Below are positions 1 to 15,702 of a stretch of 64,000 nucleotides of DNA, piece by piece. The stretch's first letter is position 1. Each line of letters starts with the position of its first letter. Location of the stretch: contig NW_026973698.1 in the NCBI RefSeq assembly GCF_035594125.1, positions 48,501-112,500 on the forward strand, read 5' to 3'. Under the pieces are notes generated by a model that was given only the letters and a program-made list of their open reading frames with translations, did not search any database and was not told the origin of the DNA. A program made the translations under genes and the position numbers. The DNA comes from Scylla paramamosain. Its lineage: Eukaryota > Arthropoda > Malacostraca > Decapoda > Portunidae.

Positions 1-126
1 ACTTATCATATCCTTCCTTTCCTCTCCCTTAAACTTTTCCAAATCCTTTCCACTCTCTCCTCCCTCTCTGCTACCCATACTTGCCCCCTTTTCTACTAGC
101 CTTTCTTTAATTCCCCTTTCTATATC
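1..126. other. pyrimidine-rich flank upstream of the first LINE
   Basis: The stretch is rich in C and T and has no open frame that I can support. It may be 5' sequence of the LINE that follows, whose ORF1 would lie outside the window. Nothing else is visible here. Confidence 0.4.
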
Positions 127-3100
127 ATGAACTTTACTAGTGAGAATCTCCTCAATACACTTTTCAACGACTTAGAAGACAACAATGAATCTGATAGCAT
201 CGGCATAGAAATAATAAATTCCATGTACTTATCTCTTGAGTTAGATGATATCTGTAATTATCATGACCTTACCTCATACAAGAATGTTATACCAAGAAGT
301 AGCGCTGACTATATCAATATTCTCCATATAAATGCCCGCTCACTAAACAAAAATTATGACCAAGTAATCTCTTTTATCAAATCTCTTCCCAAACTCCCTG
401 ATATCTTATGTATAAGTGAAACCTGGCTCAATGCAAATAATGTTCACCTTCACGAAATTGATGGCTATAAGTCATATCATGTTCACAGGCCTTTATACTC
501 TCCAGGTGGGGGTGTTGCAATTTATGTAAATATTGACCTACAAAGTGAAATTATTAAGGATTTTTGCATGTGTGATGAAAATGCTGAACTATGTAGTGTG
601 AAAATTATTCTACCTACTACCTCCTACTCTGTTTCTTGTATTTACAGACCAAATAGTAAACATGCTAAAGTAAATGAATTTAATGCATATATTGATAATC
701 TTCTTTCAAATAACTTTTTCACAAACAACAGGAATATACTCATAGGTGACTTCAATATAAACCTTCTTGAACATGTGTCACACCCTCCTACTAACTCTTT
801 CATTACAACTATGCAATCAAACAATTACTTCCCACATATATCTCGACCAACAAGATTTTCAGACATAAATACAACTGCAGCCCCATCTTTATTGGATCAC
901 GTCTGGACAAACTTCAATGAACCAGTCTCTTCTGGAATTTTCCACTTTCCTATCAGTGACCACCTTCCAGTGTTTATCAATATTCCAGTCTCTGATAAAG
1001 TGTGCAATATTCACCACAAAGTTGATTTTAGGCTACAAAATAGAGTAAATCGGTTGAAATTCACACAGACCCTATCAAATACAGACTGGAATCTCTACCT
1101 CACCAGCAGTGACACAAACACAAACTGCGATATATTCCTGGATAAATTATATAAAATATACTATTCCTGCTTCCCCAAAATAACCAAAACTATCACATCC
1201 AAAAGACTAAGTAAGCCTTGGTTAACACAGGGGTTAATAAATTCAACAAAACATAAATATCAGCTGTACAAACTATACAAACTAGGGTCAATTACAATGG
1301 ACCACTACAAACATTACAGAAATTATCTAAATAACTTAATAAAACGTAAAAAATCTGAATATTACCTACAAAGGTTTGAAAATTTTAGACTTAACACAAA
1401 AAAAGTTTGGGAACTAATTACCGAAATAGAAAACATTAATAATAATAACAAGACGGTCTCCCACACACTACACTATAATGACACAGTCCTACACACTCCA
1501 CATGAAATTTCAAATGCATTCATCACCTATTTTTCACAAATTGCACCTCAACTTAGCTCCCAGCTTCCTAGAGCTCAAAACTCACACATTTCTTATCTCA
1601 GAGGTAATTTCCTAAATTCCATGAATATTCCCATAGTGACAGGAAATGACATAGTAAAAGCTATTTCTGCCTTAAAAAATAAAAAATGCCCTACGGATGA
1701 AATACCTGTGAAAATAATCAAAGAGAACAAAAATCTTCTAGCAGAGCCACTCTCAAAATTATTCAATGATTCAATAAAAGATGGAGTTTTCCCTAATTGA
1801 TTCAAGCTGGCAAAAATTATCCCTATCCATAAATCGGGAAGTAAAACTAATATCTCAAACTACCGACCAATCTCTATTTTACCAGTGTTCTCTAAAATAT
1901 TTGAAATCATTATGAAGAACTTCCTCATGAACTACCTCAATTCACAAAAAATCTTAAATAATAGGCAATTTGGTTTCCGCCCCGGACTAAATACTTTTGA
2001 CGCTATAAATGTGTTTACCTCTGACCTACACGATGCCTTGAATAAACATAAGTCTATAATATCCATTTTCATTGATTTCAGCAAAGCTTTTGACACAGTT
2101 GACCCAAACATTCTAATAGACAAATTACGTCATTATGGTATTCGCGGTTGTGTGGAAAATTGGTTCAAATCATATTTAACTGGCCGATCTCATTTTACAT
2201 CCTACAATAACTCTAAATCTACCATCAAACCTATACATCTTGGCATGCCACAAGGTAGCATCTTAGGCCCTATCTTTTCCTGATATATATCAATGATATC
2301 AGCAATGCCTCTACTGCTTTCAACACTATACAGTTTGCTGATGACTCCACCTTGTACATGATTGGTGATAATCCCACTGACCTAATCTACAGAGCCAACC
2401 TAGAATTATCTGCCTTTTCTGAATGGTGTCTTGCAAATCGCCTAACAATTAACACAGCTAAAACTTCCTACATGTTATTTACAAATACCACCACCAAATA
2501 CCAACCCTTACCTAGACTTACCATATTAGATAAAGATATCACGCAAGTTTCTAAGACAAAATTTCTTGGAGTCACATTTGACAATAATCTTACCTTTAAA
2601 TATCACATATCAAACCTTTGCCTAAAATTATCTAGATCAATAGCTCTATTGCTGAAAATAAAAAACTTTGTTCCAGTGGAAATTATGAAAATCATGTATT
2701 ATGCCCATATATACCCACACTTAACCTACTGTAATCCAATTTGGTCCACTACCTACCCATGTCATCTACAAAATCTAAACATCCTCCACAAGAAAATTAT
2801 TAGAATCATGACTAATAGTGACTTCCTCCAACACACACCTCCACTCTTTAAATCTATGAAAATCCTTCAACTCTCTGACTTATCAAACTTCTCTATTGCA
2901 TCATACATGTTCAAATTGATAAATTCCAACAACAATAATACCCTGACCCTAACTCATAACCACTCCACACGCTACAGACATTCTCTACAGATTCCCCATC
3001 ATACTTTAACTCTCTACCAACACTCTCTAATGTATAAAGGTCCCAAAATATGGAATAGCACCCTGTCACACATAAAAAATTCATTAAGCGTAAATATCTT

Positions 3101-3140
3101 TAAGAGAAAACTAAAAGAATATTTATTGTCTCAATACTGA
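127..3140 (+). pseudogene. LINE ORF2 (endonuclease + reverse transcriptase), L2/CR1/jockey-like, broken
   Basis: This encodes the nicking endonuclease and reverse transcriptase of a non-LTR retrotransposon. The first part (about 557 residues) starts at ATG 127. It has an EEP endonuclease over roughly residues 60-290, with INILHINARSL, the catalytic-type CISETWL, IGDFNINLL and the ISDHLPVF motif. RT motifs follow: NYRPISILPVFSK, QFGFRPG, IDFSKAFDTVD, GMPQGSILGP and FADD (2334-2345). The C-terminal stretch around YKGPKIWNSTL and FKRKLKEYLL is typical of L2/CR1/jockey-type elements. No RNase H is seen. The copy is broken twice: an in-frame TGA at 1798-1800, before KLAKIIPIHKSG in the same frame, and a one-base loss in the T-run near 2276-2279, after which the frame shifts and continues to the stop at 3138-3140. 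ORF1 is not in the window. The clade call is inference from motifs; the LINE identity is firm. Confidence 0.92.
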
Positions 3141-3628
3141 CACATCTTGTACTTCAATCAATTTTTATCAATATCAGTTATTTTGTTTCTTGGTATTGTA
3201 ACCAAATAGTTCATATCCTCTGTAACTAAAATAGTTTATAACCTCTAGTATATATACATATTTATTTGTTTGTTTAATTATTCTCAAAACTAATATTTGC
3301 TTGTTTATAATCAGATTCCACTTCAATTTTCTCTATTTCTCATGTATAATTATAATTTTTCCTCCTTTCCTTCCTGTTCTTGCAAAGCCATTTATCCCTA
3401 AATCTTTTGTTATTGCTATTAATTTTTTTTTTTTTTCATTTTCTTCAATTAGATTTTTAGTTTTAGTGTTGTTTTACATTTCAGTATTAAGTAGATATTA
3501 AGTGTGCCCAAAAAGCTTGTGCTTCATAAGGGGCTATTTGTCTTTCAATCAATTGTACCTTAAGCTTATATATGTATTACAGACAAACATAATAAAGTGT
3601 TTAAAAGTGTTTAAAGTGTTTAAAGTGA
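3141..3628 (+). repeat. LINE 3' UTR with poly(A)-type signal and microsatellite-like tail
   Basis: This AT-rich stretch follows the LINE stop codon. It ends with AATAAA at 3591-3596 and then about three and a half imperfect copies of GTGTTTAAA (3597-3628). L2/CR1-type LINEs often end in short tandem repeats rather than poly(A), so this is the likely 3' terminus of the element. Confidence 0.6.
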
Positions 3629-3638
3629 AAAGAGAGAG

Positions 3639-5127
<1,489 letters not shown>

Positions 5128-5346
5128 GTCTTGTAGAGCAGAGCAGAGAGAGCTGTACGTGGCTGAACTGCATGGAAAAGAATGAGTGGTAAACAAATGA
5201 GGAGGAGAAGATGAATAACACGAAAAAATACGAGGTAAAAGAAAAAGAAAATTAAGTGCAAAACGCTAACTAAATAGAACAAGATAGTGGAAGGCAAATG
5301 AAACAATTAATTAGTTTGCTTATGAAAATATGAAAAGAACAGCCCT

Positions 5347-5388
<42 letters not shown>

Positions 5389-6240
5389 CTCTCTCTCCTC
5401 TCTCCTCTCTCTCTCTCCATTTTTCGTCACTGTGGCAGTATATTAATACCTAGTTTAAGAGTGAGAAAGGGGAGAGGGAGAGGGAAAAAACGGGATGGTG
5501 GGAAATAAGCAGGATGAGAGAAGGGAAAATGAGAGGAAAAGGATGGTGGGGAAGAAGGTAGAGGTGGAGTAGAGGGGAGGAGTGAGGAGAGAAATGTGGG
5601 GTCGGGGTGGGACAGTGGTAGGAGAGAGAGGAAGAAGGATGAGAGGGAGAAGGAGGGATAGCAGGGGGAGAGGGAGGGGCAGGATGGGAGGGAGGGAGTA
5701 ACAGGAGCAGTGTGAGGGAGGGGAAAGATGACGGAGTAATGGAGGGTCCTTTGTTCTTATGAGGCGAATGATGTGTTCATGTGTGCGTCTAGCAATGATG
5801 TGATGACGCGGACCGGGCTGGGAACGCTGCATTGGAGGGTCGGTGGGAGTAACAGGAATGGCAATAGAGGAATGTGCATTAGTAGGGGAAAAAAAAAAAA
5901 AAAAAATCATCCCTGAGCTTATGTACCGTATGTGGCCTTTGAATGCTGTTTTGATGAGAGAGCAAAGCGCTTCAAAACACGAGGTTATGAGTCATTACCA
6001 GATGAACATTTTCCCTGTCCACGCACAATCAGCAAGGAACAATCATCCACCTCTATTTAACCCCCGCCATTATTACCTAACAACCCCAACAGATACGGTT
6101 TCATTTCCACCAGTTTTCAGACCTCACCTGCAGCGGCCGCGTCACGGTACCTACCTACGTGTCGCTTTCCTGCCACACCGACGCCGCCCCGCGACACTGA
6201 CGCCAATATTCACAACACAACGAATACTTACCGCTGCGTG
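5128..6240. other. (CT)n tract and purine-rich unassigned sequence
   Basis: Contains (CT)n at about 5344-5417, a strongly G/A-rich stretch at 5455-5740 and an A-run at about 5889-5906. A 132-codon frame at 5843-6241 crosses the A-run and has no motif I recognise. No gene is supported. Confidence 0.6.
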
Positions 6241-8365
6241 ACAGTCTCCGAGCAGAGGGAGGGAGGGAGGGAGGGAGAGGCATCAACTCCCGCTAGTGAT
6301 GGGGTGAGAGGTAGTAAGATGGTTCTTGGTAATTCGCTCGTCTTAAAACACGCAATGAATCAATCGTTATTATTATTTAAATGTTTGTGTTTTTATCCCA
6401 ACACTGATTTGTCATTTAGTGCAACATGAAGTCGCTATTTAATATCAACCGATACAATTCGAAAATGAAGCTCGTGAAATGTGGACACTGAGGGAGTAAA
6501 AACACGTCATTATGCTGAGGTCGTCGACTGGCGGGGCGGTGCCTCTGTCTGCCCGCCTCTGTCTGGGGAACTCTTGGAAATGTTGACAATGCAGTGCAAC
6601 AGTTGATGGTTATTATTCATTTGATGGCTAATTAGTTAAATGTTTTAAAGTTACAACTTCCGACATCTCACAATGATTTCCTGGAACACAATCGGGAATA
6701 TTGCCACAGGTATGAACACTAAATGCTGAAAATAATTGGTAGTCTTGGACGAGTGTAGCATAGTAAAGTATAAACACAAGTGGATATTCAAGTATCATGA
6801 TAGGTAAACATGGCGGTCATCATAACACGAGCAGCAGGCAGCTCCCTACTTGTTTTTGGTGTTAAGAGGCGGTATTTAGGCTTAATTTGGCTCCCTACTC
6901 AAAAACCACCGCTTTCCCACCCAGAGTCCTCAACATTGTAGGGGTTACAAGCCGAAAAAAAAAAAAAAAAATAGGAAATGAGAGCCGCGCTGCTAATCTA
7001 GTAATTTACCCGATGACAAACTTCAGTAAAGTGAGCTAGTTCTTGATACTAAATATACGACCACTGCAGAAAAAAAAAAAAAACTAAATAAATCAAACCC
7101 TCATTTTCAGAAACAAAACTTGCAAAATTACATCAGAACAACCCAACGACAGGGGAAGGCCGCCCTACAATGCCTGTATATACCACCATACTGTGCCCCC
7201 TCCTGCGTTAGGAACACGAGCTCACACACAACACATTACCATACCAATAAGCAGTAATACCCTCCCCCACAAACACTAGTTACTGTACATGGCAATTTTA
7301 TCTTCCTTGGACCACGGTAGCTGCTCCCCCCCCCCCCCCCCTCTCTCTCTCTCTCTCATATTGTAGATACCGTAAGTTATGTAATTAAATAAATTTGATT
7401 AGTACATAAATGTTTGTTGCTCTTTGAGATTCACTTGCAATATTGAATTACTAAGTCAACATACGTACTACAGCTGTAAGTTAACTTTGATATGATTTAC
7501 CAATAAGTTAGCGTGGGTGACGCGGGATGACCACACGAAGGCGATGAGGCAACAAAGAAATATATAACGCCCACTCATCTTCACTGGGTCTCTGGTCCCT
7601 CAAGATATGCGCACAAGTATGGAGTGGGAAGTCTGCGCCGGTAGTGCGTTACCAACAAAACCATGAATCTTAAGATCCACTGCCGACTAGAATATTACCA
7701 GGCAAAACAACCGCTATATCAGCACGTTCTGTGTATACTGGCAATGATATTCCAGCCCTCTCCTTTCTCAATATTGTCTAGAAACTCAGCATTCTGATAT
7801 CAGTAAACCTTTGCAGATGTTGGCAGCTCTGCGGGACCCCCACAACACAGCGCCTCGCCACTCGCTGATTGGCTAAACCTTGGCCGCTCACATCTCGCGC
7901 CTCGCTGCCTGACGCAAGCCGCGCCGCCGCTCGCCCCGCTCATCACCACAGGAAGAAATGCATGGAATCTGTAAGAGGTGTCAGGAAGGGGATTTGTGAA
8001 CCCTTTGGTGGCAATGCACATTGTTCCTGCGTGTTCCTCTCCCCCAGCAGTGATAAAGATGAAGTATTATAAGCCTTTACCTCCCAAATGCCGCCGTGCA
8101 GGAAGTTGGTGAAAAAACGGCTTGCCAGCCACCGCCGCCTTCACCATAACAAACTTATTCCACGGTGTGTTTGCCGCCACCGAGAGGAACTTAAAGACCC
8201 TCCTGCGCGCTTACCAATGGTATTCGATTTTCACGTGTTTGGAATGGAAGTCTGCGAGGGATATTAATACGAGGGGGCACTTGAGAAGGAAATGATAAAT
8301 AATGGTGTTGAAAATGTTTACATTAAAATACATAACGAGGCAGAGAAAAAGTAGATATTGAGTAC
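6241..8365. other. mostly unique noncoding sequence
   Basis: Mixed-composition sequence with short A-runs (6955-6970, 7070-7083), a C-run followed by (CT)n at about 7324-7357, and GC-rich sequence at 7830-7970. I see no coding region with recognisable motifs and no RNA gene. This is one of the few stretches that could hold host regulatory or intronic sequence. Confidence 0.5.
7840..7965. promoter_or_regulatory. CpG-rich stretch with an inverted CCAAT box (weak promoter candidate)
   Basis: The sequence is locally rich in CG dinucleotides and contains GATTGGCT (7866-7873), the reverse complement of an AGCCAATC-type CCAAT box. No TATA box or downstream gene is visible, so this is only a composition-based suggestion. 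Confidence 0.15.
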
Positions 8366-8602
8366 ACACACACACACGTAAAGACTGAAAAAAAAAAAAT
8401 AATAATAATAATAAATAATAATAATCACGTGGAAATAAATAAATTAAGGAAACTTAACACAACCTGCAGTGAAGAGACCCGAGTAAAAGGAGAGAAAAAG
8501 AAGAAAAAAAAAAGAAAAAGACTAAAAAGAGTGACCTCCAATTACACGCTGTCAGGACCAACCACCAACCACCACAAGGGTCTCAAGGAGGAGAATGCAC
8601 AT

Positions 8603-8683
<81 letters not shown>

Positions 8684-8768
8684 AACGCGGAAGCTATGTG
8701 GAAAAGGAAAACACAAATTTTGAAAAATACACAAGCATACTGGATAAACACACACACACACACACACA

Positions 8769-8812
<44 letters not shown>

Positions 8813-8847
8813 GGAATAACACAAGACATTTCATCATCTTCAATGCA

Positions 8848-8925
<78 letters not shown>

Positions 8926-8934
8926 TCTGCCTCT
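8366..8934. repeat. (CA)n, (AAT)n, (GA)n, (CA)n and (CT)n arrays
   Basis: Short (CA)n at 8366-8377, AAT-type repeats at about 8398-8424, (GA)n at 8603-8683, (CA)n at 8748-8811 with one break, and (CT)n at 8850-8934. The (GA) and (CT) arms are inverted relative to each other. The long frame across this stretch is low-complexity and is not a gene. Confidence 0.95.
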
Positions 8935-9401
8935 TCTGCAATCTTTTATTCTCCCGCTAACGAAGAATAAGGATGCTGCTTCATCCAACAACAACAAGAC
9001 AACACGAGGAAAGAGATGGTGGATGAGCGCCTTCCTGGATGACTTACATTCGTCTCCCATGGGATGAGCCTCAAAGCCATAACTGCCTGGGAGGTGCCTG
9101 GGAGATGAGAGATGCTGCCAAAGATGATAGGATGGTGGAAAGTGGTTTAGAGGAGAGATGCAGGGAAATGATGCAGTGGTAGAAGAAATGATAGGATGCA
9201 GAAAGAGAAAATAGATGCTGAGAGATGACAGAAAACGAGGAAATACGAGGATAGATTGAGAAAGAAGGGTTGCCTGGTACTATTGCATGAGATGAAAGGA
9301 TGATGGCGGGAAGGGAAAGATGAGGCATCGAAAAAAAGACTAAATCATGGAAGGGAGACATGATGAAAATGCACCAGAAAAGGAGTAACGAATGCTGGGG
9401 A

Positions 9402-9434
<33 letters not shown>

Positions 9435-10208
9435 GATAATGATACTGAAAGAGATGAAAAGTATGATGCAAGAAAGATGATACTAAGGAAGACATGACTG
9501 TGCAGAAAAGAAAATAATGGGTGTTGAGAGAGAGAAAAAAAGACGAAGATAAAGAAAAAATAATGCCAAAACGAGAGAAGGAGAGGACGAGGAGGAAGAG
9601 AATTTCTGGAGAAAGGGTAAAGGTGATGTGAAAGTTTTTTTTTTTTTTCCTTTTGCCAGAGAAAAAGTTTTTTTTTTCTTTTGCCAGAGAGAAAGGAAGG
9701 AGGTCGGATGAGGCTGCGTACGTGTTAAAGAAGAAGAGAATATTAAAGAAAGAAAATAATAATAAAGCTAAAAATATATGGAGAGAAGAAGAGGAAGCAG
9801 AAGAGAAGAAAAGAAAGAGAAAAATGAGGAACGATTATGGTGGGCACTTAGAAAATGACGTGAAATTTATTACTACTGCACTAAACACACACACACACCA
9901 CACACACACACACACACACATACACCACACACACAGAAAATTTAACTACGACGCAACACACACGCAACATCAATGGTATACAAATAAAAGATAAACATAC
10001 GCAAATGTTTCATTTATACTGCAAACGAAATAGTATAACCTAGAGAGGAAATTGTCAGGTATACATAGAAAATGACGCTGGATTAGTCAAAACTCCATAC
10101 ATTTTAGACGCATGCCTGCGAAACACCTGACAGGATACGACAGGGTTGTGTTTCTACCAGTGTGTGTTGACCAACAGGTGTGGAAAGTTGTGGGAGGCTG
10201 ACAGGTGT

Positions 10209-10211
<3 letters not shown>
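8935..10211. other. purine-rich unassigned sequence with short repeats
   Basis: Mostly G/A-rich with (CA)n at 9405-9434 and about 9890-9934. A short direct duplication of a TTTTGCCAGAGA-type segment lies at about 9634-9692, each copy preceded by a T-run. No gene motif was seen. Confidence 0.6.
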
Positions 10212-10256
<45 letters not shown>

Positions 10257-10369
10257 TGGGAAAACTTACAGGTGTGTTCAGGTGTAAGTTGAAAGAATGA
10301 CAGGTTTGCATAGCGATTCTTGTAATAATTTGCTCAAATGTTGTTCAAACTTAAAGACAGAAAGACACT

Positions 10370-10442
<73 letters not shown>

Positions 10443-10539
10443 ACGTTCCCAGAGTGGAAAACGTTCTAAGCTTCTTATTGGAGTTACTTTTTTATTCATT
10501 TATTCATCGTTCAGAGAGAGAGAGAGAGAGAGAGAGAGA
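10212..10539. repeat. (GA)n / (CT)n / (GA)n trio
   Basis: (GA)n at 10212-10254, (CT)n at 10371-10441 and (GA)n at 10513-10539. The alternating orientation gives pairs of inverted arms that could fold back. The DNA between them shows no coding signal. Confidence 0.95.
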
Positions 10540-10796
10540 AGGGGGCGGTGGGGGGAGGGGCTTATAAAAGTATCGGTGTCCATGTAGTCAATTTCTATGC
10601 TTTAACATTTGTGTGTGTCTGGGTCCAAGGTGTCATGTTTTGGTTCCGCACCATGTTCACTTTTATGTTTCGGAGTTTAATTCCATTTCTATTTGAACAG
10701 TGCGAGAATTGTTGAGAGATAAAAGTACAACTGAAATATATATCAATGGAGTTGTGCAGGAATGACAGTGCTAGTAATTGTGAATATTATGATATT

Positions 10797-11007
10797 GATT
10801 ACACTGGTAGCGATACTACTACAATTACTACCACTATTATTACTACTTCTGTTACAACTATTACTACTACTACTACTACTACTACTACTATTGCTGCTGC
10901 TTGTGTTTCTGCAACAAATAACAACGACAACAGCAACAACAACAACAAATGCAACTGATCTTACTATTGCTGCTGCTGCGCTGCTACTACTACTACTACT
11001 ACTACTA

Positions 11008-11043
<36 letters not shown>

Positions 11044-11088
11044 CGCTACGTATTATATAACAACAACAACAACAACAACAATGATTCC

Positions 11089-11157
<69 letters not shown>

Positions 11158-11264
11158 CAGTTGCGTGTTTTTCCTTTTTTTTACCTAGTTTTCCCTGTAC
11201 ATCGAGGTCAATTTATTTCCTCCTTTATCTGCACTGTTTCTTTCCCTTCCATTCAACAATTTTG

Positions 11265-11349
<85 letters not shown>
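10797..11349. repeat. compound trinucleotide region followed by two (CT)n arrays
   Basis: (ACT)n/(ATT)n/(GCT)n/(AAC)n trinucleotide mixtures occupy 10797-11082. (CT)n follows at 11091-11152 and 11269-11349. All three frames are open through the trinucleotide part, giving poly-Thr, poly-Leu and poly-Tyr, which is expected of such repeats and not evidence of a gene. Confidence 0.95.
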
Positions 11350-11353
<4 letters not shown>

Positions 11354-11514
11354 ACTATAAGTATCGTGAGATCAAATTAGCAGCAACCATTTTTTTTAAA
11401 TATTATTTACTTACTTATCTTATTTTATTTTATTTAATTAATTATTTTTTATTTTTTATTTTTTTTTGTTATTTGCGACATTAAACGGCATGTTCCATTT
11501 TCGGATTTAAAGTG

Positions 11515-11542
11515 TGTGCGTGTGTGTGTGTGTGTGTCTGTG
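11515..11542. repeat. (GT)n on the 3' side of the SINE
   Basis: A short (GT)n tract. Another (GT)n at 11819-11847 lies on the other side of the SINE, so the SINE appears to sit inside a CA/GT microsatellite or to be flanked by CA-rich target duplications. Confidence 0.8.
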
Positions 11543-11816
11543 TGATTCACTTACGGTCGTCTGGTGGTCACCCAGACAGCCGTTCCCCTACGGAAAGAGC
11601 TCAGAGCTCATAGTGACCGATCTTTGGGTAGGACTGAGACCACTGACACACCACACACCACACACCGGGACAGCGAGGTCACAACCCCTCGGGTTACATC
11701 CCGTACCTACTTGCTGCTAGAGAGCTACACATTAAGAGGCTCGCCCATTTGCCTCGCCGAGCCCGGGATTCGAACCCGGGCCTTCTGAGCCAAGTGTACT
11801 AACCACTACACTACGC

Positions 11817-11818
<2 letters not shown>
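11543..11818 (-). mobile_element. tRNA-derived SINE
   Basis: Read on the minus strand, the element begins with a tRNA-like head holding both internal RNA polymerase III promoter boxes: an A box TAGTGTAGTGG (complement at 11803-11813) and a B box GGTTCGAATCC (complement at 11766-11776), the latter inside a perfect GGGTTCGAATCCC-type stem. Only 26 nt separate the two boxes, shorter than in a normal tRNA, so the anticodon arm looks shortened. The roughly 200-bp body after the B box is unrelated to tRNA. SINEs of this type are copied by LINE enzymes. It is flanked by (GT)n on both sides. It is not called as a tRNA gene because there is no intact anticodon arm or acceptor pairing. Confidence 0.88.
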
Positions 11819-11848
<30 letters not shown>

Positions 11849-11933
11849 AGTGAAAAAACACGCACAAGACATATATCGGAATGTAAATAAGAGAAATTTT
11901 AGTAGGCTGTATGTCACCCTTACATCAATTTCC

Positions 11934-11969
<36 letters not shown>

Positions 11970-12036
11970 AACGCGTGCACGCGAGGCCCTGGTAGGATAA
12001 ATCTGACTATTGAAAATTCTTTCATGTATTTCCTCA

Positions 12037-12122
<86 letters not shown>
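11819..12122. repeat. (GT)n, (CA)n and (GA)n arrays
   Basis: (GT)n at 11819-11847, (CA)n at 11936-11964 and (GA)n at 12039-12122. The sequence between them is unique and has no gene signal. Confidence 0.95.
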
Positions 12123-12124
<2 letters not shown>

Positions 12125-12479
12125 TCCTCCTCCCACATCCTTTCTTTCTTTCTTTTTAGAAAAGTGGGGTGAAGCGAAGTAAGAGTGGGGATAGAAGAAG
12201 GATATAGTGAGAAATATTGAAGTATAGTAAGAGTTAACAGTGTGTGGGCAGTCCACGTTGCTATTGTTGATAGTGTAGGTAAAAATCTGTTCTTTCCTCG
12301 CTCTTAGACACTTTGATATAGTTAGGTTTGAGTTTCCAACCTATAAATTTGCAGCTGGATGTAAGTGTAGGTGTAATGAGTGACATATTTGTGTGGTGAT
12401 TAGCTAGTTTTTTTTTTTTTTTTTTTTTTTGAAGGGTCGTATGTACGTGTTTCTTGTGTGAGTGTTTTTTCGTATTGAT

Positions 12480-12645
12480 GTTGATGTTCGTGTTCCAAGT
12501 TATGTGTGAGTGTGTGTGTTTGTGTGATGTGTGGTGTTGGTGAATGTAAATACTGAATGTAAAATAATGTTGGTTTCGTGTTTCAAGTTATGTGTGTGTG
12601 TTTGTGTGATGTGTGGCGTTGGTGAATGTAAATACATATATACAT
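12480..12645. repeat. tandem duplication of about 86 bp
   Basis: Two similar copies share AAGTTATGTGTG, then a GT-rich stretch with TGATGTGTGG, then TTGGTGAATGTAAATAC. They start near 12494 and 12579 and have diverged slightly. Confidence 0.75.
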
Positions 12646-12650
12646 GATAT

Positions 12651-14971
<2,321 letters not shown>

Positions 14972-14973
<2 letters not shown>

Positions 14974-15485
14974 CACGCAAAACCAAATATGCAGACACAC
15001 ACAAAAAAAAAAAAACACAAACAAATAAAAAAAGGAATTCACTCAGAACATTTCATTGGCACTGCATGATAACAATTCTACACACACACATGACAGTTCC
15101 CTCGTTTCCTCTCCCTTCCCTCTCTGCATGGGCGGTTTTATAGAGTATTCAGGGCAAGGTTTCATCCTCATCTTCTCTCCGCCGGTTTAGAGATCACACA
15201 GTCATTAAAAAAAGAAAAAAATTTTTTTCAATCAGCTCTAATTTCATAGTTCCTCTATAGTAAGTTTATCTCCTCGTCTTGCATCGAGCACCGGAGGGAG
15301 AAGTGGAGGGGAGGATGGGAGGGTTAGGTGAAGCGGGAGATGAAGGAGGCGGAGGAAGGGAGGCATGGAGAGATGAAGAGAAGGGATAGGAGGGGGAAAG
15401 ATTAAAGACATGAGGAAGGGAGACAGAATGTGTAATGGAGAGATGCAAAAAAGATGAATGGAGGGAGACTGGAAGGTACAGTGCT

Positions 15486-15489
<4 letters not shown>
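14972..15489. other. unassigned sequence
   Basis: Mixed sequence, G/A-rich from 15290 onwards. No coding or RNA feature could be supported. Confidence 0.5.
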
Positions 15490-15576
<87 letters not shown>

Positions 15577-15610
15577 TTTATAAATGATGTGTGATACTTT
15601 TCAGATAGTT

Positions 15611-15694
<84 letters not shown>

Positions 15695-15702
15695 CTCTCT
15701 CA
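15490..15702. repeat. inverted (GA)n-(CT)n pair
   Basis: About 80 bp of (GA)n (15490-15571) and about 75-90 bp of (CT)n (15613-15702) flank a spacer of about 42 bp. The arms are complementary and could form a long hairpin. Confidence 0.95.

Noticed and set aside
5843..6241. 132-codon plus frame
   Set aside because: Crosses an A-run and shows no motif; length is not unusual for chance in this window.
8429..9067. Long open frame crossing (GA)n, (CA)n and (CT)n arrays
   Set aside because: The translation is Arg-Glu, Thr-His and Ser-Leu runs from dinucleotide repeats; open in several frames on both strands without any domain.
10762..11265. Poly-Leu/Tyr open frame of 167 codons
   Set aside because: Produced by trinucleotide repeats; all three frames are open.
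11740..11818. tRNA gene
   Set aside because: A and B boxes are present, but the anticodon arm is too short and the acceptor stem does not pair; it is the head of a SINE.
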